A DNA stretch of 64,000 nucleotides from Isochrysis galbana (GCA_018136815.1 CM030937.1:1352253-1416252), one strand, 5' to 3'; shown: positions 20,331 through 31,567, numbered from the stretch's first letter. The notes: generated by a model from the sequence alone, not told the origin. Translations and numbers: made by a program.

Positions 20331-21808
20331 GATCTCACTCTTGGAGATTGCCTGCGAGGGCGCGCCGGCAGCTAGCGCGGAACGCGGTTCTTGTGGGGAG
20401 CTCATGGAGCTTTCCTCGGGGGTGACTACGGGCATGGTGATCGACGCACGACGCACGACGCACGCACGGAGCACGGTGGGCGCGGAAGTGCGGAAGGAGG
20501 CTTGTGGGAGGTGGTGGCAGGCGACTGGGGGTGGCTCAGGCGCGTGCTTGGCTTGTATTGACTCGTTGACTCGGGGTATAGACTCGGGAACTCGGGGGGA
20601 CTCGCTTGGGAACACGGTGGGACTCGACGAAGTTGCTACAAAAATCACTCACAAGAAACCAAAAACCAAAGTCCTTGGGCTCTGAAAACTAACGTAAACA
20701 CTCCGGAATCATACGATAAACAAACCCCTCCCCGCGCGGCGAAGGCTGAGGTCGCGATCGATCGCCATGCGCGAAGAAATACGGAACGAGAGCGCATAAC
20801 TACGCAAACGAAGGGTTCGGACTATCGTTAAAGCGAAACTCGTCCGCTTAAGCCAACGCGGAGGGTCGAGGAGAGATCCAAACTCGCGCGGGGGAAGAAG
20901 GCGATGTGCGGAGAGACCTTCTAGACAAGAGACGAGCAAAGGGCGACGAAACAAGACGCGAGACGCGAGGCGCGTGCCATTCGTTCTACCTTTCTTTTAC
21001 CGAAACCACGGCGAAACTAACGTTAAACGTCGGTGCCCCCTCCGCGAGAATCGCGAAGAAGAACGGACGAGATGAAGGCAATCATCGAAGGAATCGCGAG
21101 AGGAATCGAAGCGAAGGGGGGGAGAATAACGCGCGCGGGGGGGGAACGAACGACGGCCGGAGGAAACGAACCGCGCACGGAGGAGAAGAACCTCGCGCGG
21201 GGGGGGGATAATATAACGGCCGGAAGCGACGGATGGCACGCCGAGGGAAAGAACCTGCCGCGGGGGGGGCGAGGGACCGAGGGCACGGCGGGGCAGCGTG
21301 GGAGGGCGCGAGGCCGATCTCGGAACGAGATCGCGTCCTTTCCCTCGCGGAGCGCGGAGAGACCCCCCACGAGATATCTTGGGACCGGAGAATGTTTTGG
21401 ACGAATCTTCCTACCGTCGGCCGAGGAGAGGCGGACGGAGAGAGAGAGAGAGAGTCTCGCAGAGCGACTGCAGAACGAGAAGTCGAAGTCATGCCGGTTT
21501 ATTACCTTAAACGAGCCAACAATTATAGTAACAGCAAAAACAAAATTCGAATCGCAAATTTCGAGACCAAAACCTGCAAACCTGGACTTGAGACCATGGG
21601 GAATCCGAATCTGTGTGTCTTGTGCGTCAGTGGCAACACGGGGAACTGTTCAATTGTAATTGTGAGCGCGTACCTTACACGAATATTCATGCCTACAGCC
21701 TTCGGGGCGGACGCCATCGCCGCCTGCGCGAGCACCAGCCTCGAGGAGGCCGTCCCCGCCTGGGTACAGCCGGCTCACTACTAGCTACTAGTAAGACTAG
21801 TCAGCCGC
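20331..21808. other. Spacer with degenerate GAACGA/CGCGCGGGGGG repeats
   Basis: From 20560 to 20630 an ACTCGGG motif recurs five or six times, and a similar ACTCG cluster lies at 47915-47985. From 21110 to 21280 a degenerate unit of roughly 40-50 bp (GGAACGAACG...CGCGCGGGGGG) repeats. I see no gene or RNA. Confidence 0.45.
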
Positions 21809-21810
21809 TA

Positions 21811-23580
21811 CAGTATGGGTGCACCATTAAGAAAACAGGAGTGAAAAGCTTCTAAAGCTTTCTTGTCCCCTCGGGCTCCGCCCGGGAGGTTTCTTATCTC
21901 GAGTTTCTTATCCCGGTCAAAGCCGCTGGGGGGTGGTTTCTTGTTTCTTATTGTCGTAGCGCTCACCTAGCGCCCCCCCCCTCCCCCCTGTCGCATTCGC
22001 GAATCGACACTCGTTAGGCTTCTCTTCGTCGCTCGGTATTTATCGTTATAATTTGCTGCTTCCTTTCGGTCTCGGTCAAAAGCTTCGCTTGGACGCATGG
22101 GATCTTGGGTAGTGGAGCGCCCTCTCTCTTACTCTCGAAGAGAAGGGAGAAGGGAAGTTTCCCACCTTTCTTCCTCCTAGGCGCCTCGTAAATAGGTTTA
22201 ATTCGCTGTCTTCTCCGCGTTTCTCTATCTACTTCAGTGATTGCAATCAGGTTTAATTTGCAATCTCTTCGCATCTCCCCCTTAGCCTTAGGCACACCGC
22301 ACTTCTTTCGTCTTTCGTCTTATTCGATAGGTCTTTTGGAATCCTGTGCGGCAGGATTGCCCCTCGTTTCCGTTACTATGGTGCGATTCCCCTTCCAGAC
22401 GGGATCGCCGATAGATCGTCTTCTGATAGGCGGACCGGTTGCTACATGCGCGGCCCTGCCACCCTGCCCAAGCCCCAAGCTCCCCCCCCCCCCCCGCCCC
22501 CCCGGGGGGGGGTGTTTCTAAGGCGGGGTTTCTTAATAATAAAACAACTGAGCGTTAGTACCACTACTCCCACTAGCCCGGTACTATCACGACACCCCTC
22601 AGCGTACTTGCCCGCACGCCTTGAAGTGATGGCACAGACACATACACATATGCATCCCTTCAAATCTCCCCCCTCGCAAACCCCCGGCTCCCATTATAAC
22701 TCCCCACAAGTTACAATGAGGGAAAACCCATTGAGGCGGACCGGTCGACGCCGGCCGACTCTCCGGGGAAAAACACCGGGGGGGGGGGAGGGACCTCTCG
22801 TCGTGAAGCAGAACGGCCCTTACAGCTCGCGCCGCGAGCAGTCCTCGAAGAAATAAATGACTGCGCCCCCCGATACCTGCCACAGGGACGTCTTGAGCCA
22901 CTCCCTTCTTCTCGCCCCTCCTGTCGCCAGCCGCCCCCCTTCGCCCGTTTGCTAACGCAAACGGGGCCCGTTTCTTACCGCACTCCATCGGGGGGGGCGC
23001 AAATTCCCCCCTCTCCCTCTCTCCATTCTCCTCCGCCCCTCTCCCTGCGGCGCGTCGCCATGCGGCGCGCCACGGCCTGCTCTCAGAGGGCCTTTGGGGG
23101 CTCCCAGAGGGCCAGCAAGGGCAGCTCAGGGGGCAGTGGAGGCTGGGGCTCCGCCCCTGGCCCCCCCTGCCTCTCCCACGCTTGCCACGCTGGCCATTGG
23201 AGCCTCCCAGTGGCCTCTGTATGCCTGGCGACCAGGGGAGGGGGGGGAGTCAGCTCGAGGGCAGGCCCATGCTGGGCGTGGGAGTGCGAGTCTCGGCCCG
23301 CGCCCACTAGGGGTCTGGGCCAGAGTGTTGATTGCCCAGCCCCTGCCAAAGGGCAGGGGCTGGGGTTGATTGTACGGGCCCACCCCGGGGGGTGTCCGCG
23401 ATGGAGAGAGGGGGGCGCGAGGCCCCCATTGACCCCCACTTATAAAAGTAGGTTGTTAGGCGGGGTTTCTTAGCTGGGGGTCGAGCCTGAGGCTCGACCC
23501 CCAGTTTCTTAGCGAGTCGGCGGCCAAAATCATGTTAAGCTTTCTTAATGGTAGGGTTTCTTAATGGTGCACCCATACTG
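21811..23580. mobile_element. Tc1/mariner-like TIR element (non-autonomous)
   Basis: The two ends are perfect 24-bp inverted repeats starting CAGTATGGGTGCACC, flanked by TA at 21809-21810 and 23581-23582, the TA duplication expected of the Tc1/mariner superfamily. The 1770-bp interior has no transposase. It contains at least ten direct copies of a GTTTCTTA-like motif (for example 21890, 21904, 21936, 22527, 22967, 23464, 23503, 23556), which is the inner end of the right TIR. A retroelement 5' piece lies inside at 23043-23451. Confidence 0.8.
23043..23451 (-). mobile_element. Family-3 retroelement 5' piece (CTACTT hairpin)
   Basis: On the minus strand it starts with CTACTT-TTAT-AAGTGG (23451-23436), then an ATG opening MGVNGGLAPPSLHRG. 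The frame runs 119 codons to about 23083. The 5' sequence is shared with 59779-60057. It is nested in the mariner-like element and has no 3' portion. Confidence 0.6.
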
Positions 23581-23582
23581 TA

Positions 23583-24133
23583 GAGGCGTCTGTTTCAGTG
23601 TTGCAGTATTAGGACGCCGGATCGTTTTGCCGTAGTAGTAGTAATCTAATAATGCTAAGTCTCCTCCCTCTTGGTCTGAAACTGCCCGTGTGTTCTCGCG
23701 TTTACCGAACCCGGCGGCTCGGAGCTCTTAGAGCCTCCACGCTTTGGTAGTCGGCATTAGCACAAATATATTAGTCTGGGCCACGCCAGGCTCTAGCTAC
23801 TAGCTAAACGTGAGCGACAAGCAGCGGACGGCGGCGTTGAGGGGGTGCGAGGAGGTCATTCCACACGAAGGGCCTCTCAGAATCTCTCTCTCTCTCTCTC
23901 TCTCCGCTCTCTCCGAGCAACAGGGATAGTTTTCTTGTTGTCCTCGAGGTCCATGTTGTAGCGAGTCGAGAGCCGTCGGGCGCCGCTGCCCTCCCTCGCT
24001 GTGCCCCCTCTCCCCCGCACCTTCCCTCCCCTCCCCGCCCCTCTTCTCTCTCTCCCCACTCGTTGAGCCTCCGCCCCCTCCCCTTTCTCTTGTCTGGTAC
24101 CCTTGCGCGCTTGCCTACCCTCTGCACGGTGGG
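23583..24133 (+). other. Spacer with C/T leader before CLK kinase
   Basis: A short (CT)n run (23887-23906) and a pyrimidine-rich stretch (23990-24100) precede the start at 24134. Nothing else is recognised. Confidence 0.45.
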
Positions 24134-25675
24134 ATGGCCCCGGCCGAGCGCAAGCGCAGCCCGCCCTCACGCGGCCGCTCGCCACCGCACAAGCGGCGCG
24201 CCTCGCATGGCCGCTCGCTGCAGCAGAAGCCCCGCGCCCCGCCCTCGCCTGGCTGTTCCGGCTCCCACAGTGAGGAGGAGGAGCGGGCAGAGCGGCACTA
24301 TATGGTGCGTGTGGGCGACCGCTTTGACGATGGCAGGTATGTCGTAAAGAGGCAGCTCGGAAAGGGCACATTTGGCCGTGTTGTCGAGATGTGGGATGAG
24401 AAGATGCGCAGGACGGTGGCCGTCAAGGTTGTGCGCGCCATCACCAAGTATCGCGACGAGGCCAAGATCGAGGCGGAGATTCTGCGTGAGGTTCAGGACA
24501 GGATACCTGGCGGCACCACGGGCGAGCCACGCGTGCCTATCTGCAGACTGTTCGATACGTTTGTCCACCGCGGCCACTATTGCATCGCACTCGAAAAGCT
24601 GGGGTCATCGCTGTATGAGGCACTGCGCAGCCGACGCCGACGCCTGCAGATGACCGGCGCCAAGGAGGGCGTCGGCCAATTCTTCTCGCTGCGCCGCATT
24701 CAAGCCATCGCTACCGATTGCTTTGCTGCCATCGCCCACCTTCACTGGGTTGGGCTCACGCATACAGACTTGAAGCTCGAGTGAGCCTCCCTCTCTGCTT
24801 GCCAGCACGATGGCTTGCTGCCCCTACGCCTTTGGGCCCCCCGCGTGTGCTCACCCGCAATCATCCTACTCACTAGACCATTGCCCCATTTCTGCTCAGG
24901 AACGTCCTGTTTGTTGAAAGCAGTCCCGTGCCTGGGGACCTACCCGCATCATCTTCCGTGCGTCTGGTCGACTTTGGTGGTGCCACATGGCGCGATGAGC
25001 CGACCGAAGGGTCCATTGTATGCACCCGGCAGTATCGTCCACCAGAGGTAACCCTCGGCATCGGGTGGAGCCACCCGGTCGACATGTGGTCCATGGGCTG
25101 TATTCTTACGGAGCTATGGACGGGCGAGTTGCTTTTCCAAACGCATGATGAAGTCGAGCACCTCGCGTTGATGGAGCGCTTATTGGGCGCACTGCCCCCC
25201 CACATGCTTCGCGCGGCCGCCAGCACATCCCATCGGATGGACCGCAATCTGCGGCACGGCACGCTGCGTTGGCCTGAGAGGGCGTACGACCGGCGCTCTG
25301 AGGCCCACGTGCGTTCACAACGGCGTCTTAGGGACGTGCTACTCGGCGCCGATGGCTCACCGAGTACAGAGAGAGAGTGCGTGTGCGCCGCCACACGCTC
25401 CACCAAAGATGCACCCATCTAGTCGTGCCCGATGAGCTTTGACTCATCACTCTCTTTCCCTGCTCCTCAGGCAATTAGCAAGATCGCGAGAGCTCGGCCT
25501 GTTGTACGACCTACTGCTCCGAGTTCTAGAATTTGATCCATCGCTCCGCATGAGTGCCACGGAGGCTAGTGCACATCCTTTCTTCACCACGGGCCACGTT
25601 CCGCCACCCACGCCGCCGCCACCCACGCCGCCGCTTGCGGTGCCTCCACAGACGAATTGGAGCAGCGAGCAATGA
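24134..25675 (+). CDS. LAMMER/CLK dual-specificity kinase, 3 exons
   Basis: Exons 24134-24780, 24900-25382 and 25471-25675 join in phase to 444 residues (donors GTGAGC and GTGCGC). The N-terminal ~55 residues are Arg/Ser/Pro-rich, as in CLKs, which phosphorylate SR splicing factors in the nucleus. The kinase domain has GKGTFGRVVE, the ATP lysine in VAVKVV, the catalytic loop HTDLKLEN (Thr for Arg, usual in LAMMER kinases), LVDFGGA (DFG), CTRQYRPPEV, and the family signature as EHLALMERLLG (consensus EHLAMMERILG). Exon 3 completes subdomain XI (LEFDPSLRMSATEASAHPFF). The second donor was chosen because it keeps phase and matches other GTGCGY donors here. Regulation of splicing is inferred from the family. 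Confidence 0.85.
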
Positions 25676-27344
25676 CCGCCGTTGGCTTGCGCTTGTACAC
25701 TCGATTGCTGGTGAGTGTACGTTAGACTTGGTTTCTCTCCTCCAACGCGACCAGCTCTTCGTCTCTCTCTGCACTGCCAAGTCCATTGCTAGACGAAAGC
25801 GGTTGTCTTCGTGGCAATGAGTTCCATGAGCTTCGCTCCTCTTTACGATGTATTGGGCTAAGACCGCTTGGGCGCCTTGTTTGGCAGAGGCGACGACGCA
25901 CACCTCTATTTAGATGCTCCATACCAACCTGCTCACATCAATCCATCGGCATCAAGTTCCCACGCGACAGCTTCGTTGATTTTCCGGATGCGCCGGCGGG
26001 CTGCCTCAGAGTTTGCAGGCCCCAATTTATCAATCTGCGTGCTGATCCTCTGCACGCATGAGTAAGTTTAAGGATCACCGACTATGCTGTGTGGTTGGAT
26101 TATGCCGCTCGAGGAGCACTAGCCTTGTCCATGACCGAGATGATGAGTTCTCGTCTCGACGCCCGCATGCAATCAACACCTCGAACGAGCGACTGGCGAG
26201 TGGAGAGGCAGATTTTGTGGAGAAGGTGTTGTTGTTGACCCCCGCTATCATTCGTTGTTGCTGCACTCTTTGGTTGCAAGCACGCATGTTGTGATACCGT
26301 CGACAAAGGGAGCCTGCCAAACACCGACTCCCGCTAAACAGCCCCCATCCCCCCCTGTAATCCGATGGGACTCCTCTGCCGCTCCCGGCTCCTATCTCGT
26401 ACGGAGACGCGGCGGCTCTCAAGGAGTATGTGTGCGCTTTCTCAAGCTATCTCCCGTGAAGGGAGATCGAGGTGTCCACACGCTCTCTCCGTGTAGCTCG
26501 CATCCACTTGTTCTTGTGGTTGTATGTAGGCGTGTTGTCATGCTTATTTGCTTATTTGGCGGAAGAGACAGGCTGTGGCCGTGTGCGCATGGTTTGAAAG
26601 CGCTTTTGAGATCTACAGAGTAGGGCTACAGAGGTCACTTGCAATTGTCGAGTCACAGCGTATCCGGAGGGCCATGTAGATGTTGAAGTCGCACGTGAGC
26701 AACAGTATTGGCGTCGCGGACGAGCAGCACCTTCGGTCCCGACGGCGAAGGTCTACCCCAGAGCGCAAAGCCAAAGATGGCCGAGGAGGAGGAGGAAGGG
26801 CCCCGAATGGGCCCAAAGCCAACGCTGCCCGTTCCCGTTTGTTTGGGCCCCTAGTCCTAAAAAAAACTGAAGATTCAGGGCTAACACCTACTATATCCAA
26901 GTAACCAGGTAGTCCTACCTCCTCGCCGACACCGCCCTTCCGCTTCCCTTCGCTCTACCTCCTCCCTTTCCCCCCATCATTCCTTTGTCTTCGGTATCAG
27001 GGGTGTATCGCCCTGGCACCATAGCGGTGACCAGGGCGGCGAAGAGGAGAGAGAGCGACGCCATCGCTCGCGCTCTCTCTAGAACAGAACCGGATAAAAT
27101 TCCTCTTACAATTCTCTCATTCTCTCACACCACTATCATACGCACATTCACGGTAACACGTAGATAACTAACGTAACGGGATACGCGCAAAAGGGGGAGT
27201 GAGCAAGAGAGGAAAGAGAAAAGAAGAGAGGAGGCCCGTCGCCTCTCCTCACGTGAAGGGAGAGAGAAGAGAGGGAAACCCCACAGGACTTAGAAAGTAA
27301 ATCCGGGAGAGGACGAAGGGGCAGGGCATCCGTAACACCCCCTC
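25676..27344. other. Spacer, no gene recognised
   Basis: Several frames of 60-125 codons occur but none shows a conserved motif. The stretch includes the 50-bp oligo(T)-tail insertion at 26860-26909 and a GA-rich segment (27185-27270). Confidence 0.45.
26860..26909 (-). mobile_element. 50-bp LINE-tail insertion with 8-bp TSD
   Basis: TAGTCCTA is duplicated at 26852-26859 and 26910-26917. The insert, read on the minus strand, contains GTAGGTGTTAGCCCTGAATC, TTCAG and a T-run, the same 3' tail as at 31837-31876. It looks like an extremely 5'-truncated LINE insertion. Confidence 0.7.
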
Positions 27345-28250
27345 CTAAATGGTAAATGGAGCAAGGGGTGCGACGTTTACATGAAGTCGTTTAGGGACTG
27401 GCAGATGATGAGAAAGAGTCGAGGACGTTGAGAAGACGAAGACGAAGAAACTGGTTACGCGGCGCTCAGCCTCGAGAATGGCTTGCAGCTGCCGCAGCTT
27501 TGCCGCGTCGTCGCCCATGTAGTCCGCCGCCGCCTCGAAGTCGGCCTCCAGTCGCCTCTTCTCCTCGCGCGCCTTCTCCAGGTAGCGCCGCAGCTGCTCA
27601 ACGTCATCCGCCCTCCCGCTCCGCTCCGCCGCTCGCTCGCGCACCTTCCGGAGCTCCCGCCGCAGCTCTGTGACCTGCTGCCGCAGCTGCTCGATGGTAT
27701 CCTGGGCGCCGCCTGTGCGCCCGCATCGGATACGGTCGAGTGCGCTCTCGCGATTCTCGGTCTCCTGCATTGCCCTCGCTGTCGCCTCCCATGCCTCTTC
27801 CTTCTCCTTGATGGCCTCGGCTCTAGCCTGCCGCAGCAACTCCGTGTAGGCCCGGTGCTGCTCCTGGTGCTCCAGGATGCGCCTAGTCGCCCTTTCCTCG
27901 ACCGCCTGCTGTGCTTGCAGCGCCGCCTCCATCGCGGCCGCATGCCGCGCCTCCAGTTTCTGCCGCGCCGCCATGTTCACCTTACGAGCTGTGGACACTG
28001 TGGACACCTGCAACGCCGCGGAGAGCCGCGCCGCTGCCACCTTCTGCGCAGCGGCGCGTCTCTCTGCTTCCAGAGCCGCCCTCACCGCGGCCTCTTGCCT
28101 CACAGCTCGTTGTTGGCTGCGCTGTAGCTGTAGCGCCGCCATGGCCACATCCCGCTCCGCAAGCTCGTTGTGCAGTCGGGAGCTCCGCCGTAGCTCCAAA
28201 CGCAGTTTAGCCTGCGTGACTCGCAAAGCTTGTTGCTGCCGGCGTGGGAC
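27345..28250 (-). CDS. Coiled-coil protein, partial (5' side cut by LINE)
   Basis: The minus-strand frame is rich in Ala, Glu, Arg and Gln with heptad character throughout (LRRELRKVRERAAERSGRAD; LEKAREEKRRLEADFEAAAD), predicting a long coiled coil of about 270 residues with no named domain. Sequence beyond about 28250 on its 5' side belongs to the LINE antisense strand, so the N-terminus is missing. The first internal Met (MAALQLQ, about 28143) is an unlikely start. Near the 3' end ERRVTSFF may mark a splice donor (GTAACC at ~27455), so the true C-terminus may also differ. Could be a cytoskeletal or centrosomal protein; function is unknown. Confidence 0.45.
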   Translation of the reverse strand, partial: VPRRQQQALRVTQAKLRLELRRSSRLHNELAERDVAMAALQLQRSQQRAVRQEAAVRAALEAERRAAAQKVAAARLSAALQVSTVSTARKVNMAARQKLEARHAAAMEAALQAQQAVEERATRRILEHQEQHRAYTELLRQARAEAIKEKEEAWEATARAMQETENRESALDRIRCGRTGGAQDTIEQLRQQVTELRRELRKVRERAAERSGRADDVEQLRRYLEKAREEKRRLEADFEAAADYMGDDAAKLRQLQAILEAERRVTSFFVFVFSTSSTLSHHLPVPKRLHVNVAPLAPFTI

Positions 28251-28397
28251 CCAATGTGAGCGGGAGCCACAGCCAACGAACTCACTTATGACTGTGAGTG
28301 GCAGTATGGCCAGCTCAACAACACGATAGACACAATCCGCAAAACATCTAGACCAACAACCAAAGAAAGCTTTGACTCTCTCAAACACGAGGAAAGA

Positions 28398-30545
28398 ATG
28401 ACGAAAGAGTTCTTCCGGAGGTTTCAATCTCGAACCTCGAACAGTGCGATTCCGGAAATGTACATCACAAAAGACTGGAACGCCCCGGACTCAGTCTCGA
28501 GGCACACGACCACAGACGACGAGGAGATACGCAGAGAGCTGCGAAAATACTACGTATGGCTCTACCAAGAGAGAGACAACGTAAGAGACCCCGAGCTGGA
28601 GGAGGCACTAGAAGAGAACCCGATGAACGTCCACGACAGAAACGCGATAGAAGGCAGAATCACGATGGAGGAACTTCAAAACGCTATAGAGCAGGTTGGT
28701 AGCGGCAAAAGCGCGGGACCGGACGCGCTCCCAGCGGAATTCTATAAAAGCTTCATAGACTTAGTAAAACACGACTTCTTAAGAGTCTTGAACCTGGCAC
28801 TGAGCCAGGGGTACCTGAGTGTATCCATGAGAGAAGGGGACATAATACTCCTATATGAAAAAGGCGACACGCGGGACCCTAGGAACTATAGGCCCATCAC
28901 TCTATTGCAGAGCGACTACAAGATACTAGCTAAGATACTTACGAACAGACTAAAAACGGTGATTGGAAACATAATCTCGAAAGACCAACTAGGATTCGTC
29001 CCGAAACGACTAATAGGCGAGGCCACCCACCTTTTGCAACTAACTCAGGCATACCTAGACGAAACGGGGGAGCCCGGACTACTGCTAGCACTCGACTGGG
29101 AGAAAGCTTTCGACAGAGTGAACTGGGAATTCTACCGCCTTGTCCTCGAAAAGCTTAAATTCGGAGAAGACTTCCGCCGATACGCGAGGGCCCTCACAAA
29201 CTCGGAAGCGAAACCCATCCGATACATTAAGGCAAACGGAGGCAGGAGCTTCCCGTTTAATGTGGCGAGCGGCGTCCCCCAAGGTTGCCCGCTATCACCG
29301 CTAGCCTTCCTCCTAACGGCGGAGGCCCTCACCCGGGTGATAAACGAAGACGACAGCATAGACGGCATCGTAGTAAACGGAGCAGAATTAAAAATAAGTC
29401 AATTCGCGGACGACACTCAACTCCTGGCGGCCGATTACAGCAGCCTGGCACGATCGCTCCGATGGGTGGAAAGATATGCAGCGGCCTCGTGTGGCAAACC
29501 TAACGACCAAAAATTCGAGGGGCTAAGGATGGGGTCTCTTAAAAAAAAACGGCCCCCCGCCAATTTTCGCAGATACAAGTGGCTAAAGGGAAATGAATGC
29601 GCAATCATATTGGAAGTCCCCTTGGGAGGAGCGCTGGCCACTAAGGGCTTTTGGCGGAGGCTAGTCGACAAAATAGAAAAGAAGGCCACTATATACATGG
29701 CATTCACGAACAACTTATCAATACATGGCAAAACAAAAGTAGCCAACTTCTTAATTTACTCTATTCCAAGGTACTGGCTACAAGCACTAGCGGCCCCAAG
29801 GTGGTTCCACACGGCCGTTAAGAGAGCCGTAGACAAAATAATGTGGACCAACACGCACACCGGGCGCAGGTTACAATGGATCAAACACCCAGAACTCCCA
29901 CTGAGAAACGACTCCGTAGGAGGGCCCCACCTAGGAGTGGGCCTACTAGACTGGGACAACCACGTTAAGGCGCTGCAAGCAAAATGGGTGCTGAACTACC
30001 TAGATGCGCGTCAAGCGCAATGGAAACAAGTATTGGATGCTTGGTTCAGCCGCACAAACCTTGGAAGAGCGGCTGTCCTATCGACGATCCCAACGAACAA
30101 AATGACCGACGGCATAACAGGCTCGAGCAAACTTCCGGCGTTCTGGAAGCAGGCGTTGAACAACATCCGCGAACTAGAACTCACACCCCTAAAAACGAGT
30201 AGAGAAGGGCTACTCTCCCAACCCATGTGGGGCAGCCCGACCCATCCGGGACCCAAACTCAACCCATCATGGGAAAAACTATGGAACAAGCTCGAATGCA
30301 ACGCCATCCATAACGTCTTCAAAGATTTCGAGGCGACTACGCCGTACAGCGTGGAAGAATGCGCGCAATACCTAAAAAGCAATGACACTTATATACAATT
30401 TAAAGGGGAATATATCCCAAAAGACAATTTCTTAGCATCATGGGACACGCTAGTAAACCATGCACAACTGACAGTATCGTCACTAGAGGATACAGAGACA
30501 GAGACGAGGGGGGTACACCACCTGGACGGGCCGCTAGAGAACTAA
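28398..30545 (+). CDS. LINE reverse transcriptase (5'-truncated ORF2)
   Basis: 715 codons from the first Met; the frame is open upstream to the element edge. RT motifs in order: GSGKSAGPDALPAEFYK (motif 0/1), YRPITLLQSDYKILAKIL (motif 2), DQLGFVPKR, LLLALDWEKAFDRVNW (motif A with its Asp), ASGVPQGCPLSPLAFLL (motif B) and ISQFADDTQLL (motif C, FADD). The downstream thumb-like region PLRNDSVGGPHLGVGLLDWD is typical of L1/Tx1 clades. The enzyme copies its own RNA at a nicked target in the nucleus. The frame ends at 30545 while a shifted frame continues the C-terminus. All catalytic Asp residues are present. Confidence 0.9.
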   Translation: MTKEFFRRFQSRTSNSAIPEMYITKDWNAPDSVSRHTTTDDEEIRRELRKYYVWLYQERDNVRDPELEEALEENPMNVHDRNAIEGRITMEELQNAIEQVGSGKSAGPDALPAEFYKSFIDLVKHDFLRVLNLALSQGYLSVSMREGDIILLYEKGDTRDPRNYRPITLLQSDYKILAKILTNRLKTVIGNIISKDQLGFVPKRLIGEATHLLQLTQAYLDETGEPGLLLALDWEKAFDRVNWEFYRLVLEKLKFGEDFRRYARALTNSEAKPIRYIKANGGRSFPFNVASGVPQGCPLSPLAFLLTAEALTRVINEDDSIDGIVVNGAELKISQFADDTQLLAADYSSLARSLRWVERYAAASCGKPNDQKFEGLRMGSLKKKRPPANFRRYKWLKGNECAIILEVPLGGALATKGFWRRLVDKIEKKATIYMAFTNNLSIHGKTKVANFLIYSIPRYWLQALAAPRWFHTAVKRAVDKIMWTNTHTGRRLQWIKHPELPLRNDSVGGPHLGVGLLDWDNHVKALQAKWVLNYLDARQAQWKQVLDAWFSRTNLGRAAVLSTIPTNKMTDGITGSSKLPAFWKQALNNIRELELTPLKTSREGLLSQPMWGSPTHPGPKLNPSWEKLWNKLECNAIHNVFKDFEATTPYSVEECAQYLKSNDTYIQFKGEYIPKDNFLASWDTLVNHAQLTVSSLEDTETETRGVHHLDGPLEN

Positions 30546-31567
30546 TGGACCCGAAGGAACCGCCCCCAGAACTGCGCATAACACAGGATGGCGAATACTA
30601 CATAAACATCAAAGGCACATGGTACGAGGCGGAACTCTCGTACACCGGCACGCCAATTATCGGAGAGAGAACTAATGCCCCACCAAACCTCGACCCATCC
30701 CCGCCAGCGCGATGGGGAGAAGGATACAAATCTAACAAGAGACTTGAGTACCCACTCGCAGACGAAAACACCCTGGACGGCAAGACGCCACTCGACGGCA
30801 CGGGAGTAGCACAGCTCACCGCAGCCCTCCAGAAGGCGAGCCGCAAGCGCAAACGCCTCGCGGGGCCGACCAAATGGGAGGAGAAACTCCAAATACCAGA
30901 GAACACGTGGGCGCACCTAGCACAGCTATACACGTCCCCTATGGTGACGGCGAGAGACACACACCTACATTTCAAACACATAACGCATAGGCGAGTGGGC
31001 ACGTACAACCGATTCCCCGATAGAGCAAACACGTGTCGCATATGCGGAGCGGCGAACGAATCCTCGACACACCTAGGTGAATGTACAGGGATAACCAAAA
31101 TACTGGACGCGCTGAATAAGATCGCGAGATTCACACCAAGAGCTGAACGGAGCAGGGAAGACACCATCATAGACAACCTTTTTATATACCCGAAGGGCGA
31201 CGCCCCAAAAGCGCTGTACACTCTATATATGTTGGCATGGAGATATATCATAACGGACTTCTATAGAATCCACTATGACAACATAGTTTTCTCGGAAGAA
31301 TCAATTCTGATAAGAACAATAGAAAGATACACCGTTTTGTGTAAAGCTCTATTATTCGCGTACGAAACCGACTCGGCGAGAACAGCCCAAGCGGGCATGG
31401 GTAGGCAACCCAAAAAAAGGATAGATCTAGGCGAACTAAGACCCGCATTTCACATAAGCGACAAAGGCAGGCTCAAACCCAGCGAGGAGCTGGCCAAGCT
31501 AGCCGCCAAACTGGGAATCGAGCACGCTGTCCAAGAGACCGGGGAGCAAGGTGAAGAGGATGAATGA
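30440..31567 (+). CDS. LINE ORF2 C-terminal part with zinc knuckle, -1 frame
   Basis: A 375-codon frame overlaps the RT frame by 106 nt and is shifted by -1. It carries HITHRRVGTYNRFPDRANTC followed by RICGAANESSTHLGEC, a C-x2-C-x7-H-x3-C knuckle of the type closing plant and L1-like ORF2 proteins. The natural protein is probably RT plus this domain. The switch falls near a G6 run at 30508-30513, so either a one-base indel or ribosomal slippage could explain it. The tail is Lys/Glu-rich. Confidence 0.75.
   Translation: MGHASKPCTTDSIVTRGYRDRDEGGTPPGRAARELMDPKEPPPELRITQDGEYYINIKGTWYEAELSYTGTPIIGERTNAPPNLDPSPPARWGEGYKSNKRLEYPLADENTLDGKTPLDGTGVAQLTAALQKASRKRKRLAGPTKWEEKLQIPENTWAHLAQLYTSPMVTARDTHLHFKHITHRRVGTYNRFPDRANTCRICGAANESSTHLGECTGITKILDALNKIARFTPRAERSREDTIIDNLFIYPKGDAPKALYTLYMLAWRYIITDFYRIHYDNIVFSEESILIRTIERYTVLCKALLFAYETDSARTAQAGMGRQPKKRIDLGELRPAFHISDKGRLKPSEELAKLAAKLGIEHAVQETGEQGEEDE

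Noticed and set aside
19658-20648. Ser/Pro/Leu-rich frames of 200-290 codons on the minus strand
   Set aside because: Low-complexity translation of the GA tract; no start context or motif.
22442-22856. Coding frames inside the mariner-like element
   Set aside because: No transposase motif; frames are Pro-rich and cross C-runs.
27483-28127. 214-codon plus-strand frame opposite the coiled-coil gene
   Set aside because: It mirrors a heptad-rich coding strand; Leu/Arg/His-rich antisense artefact.
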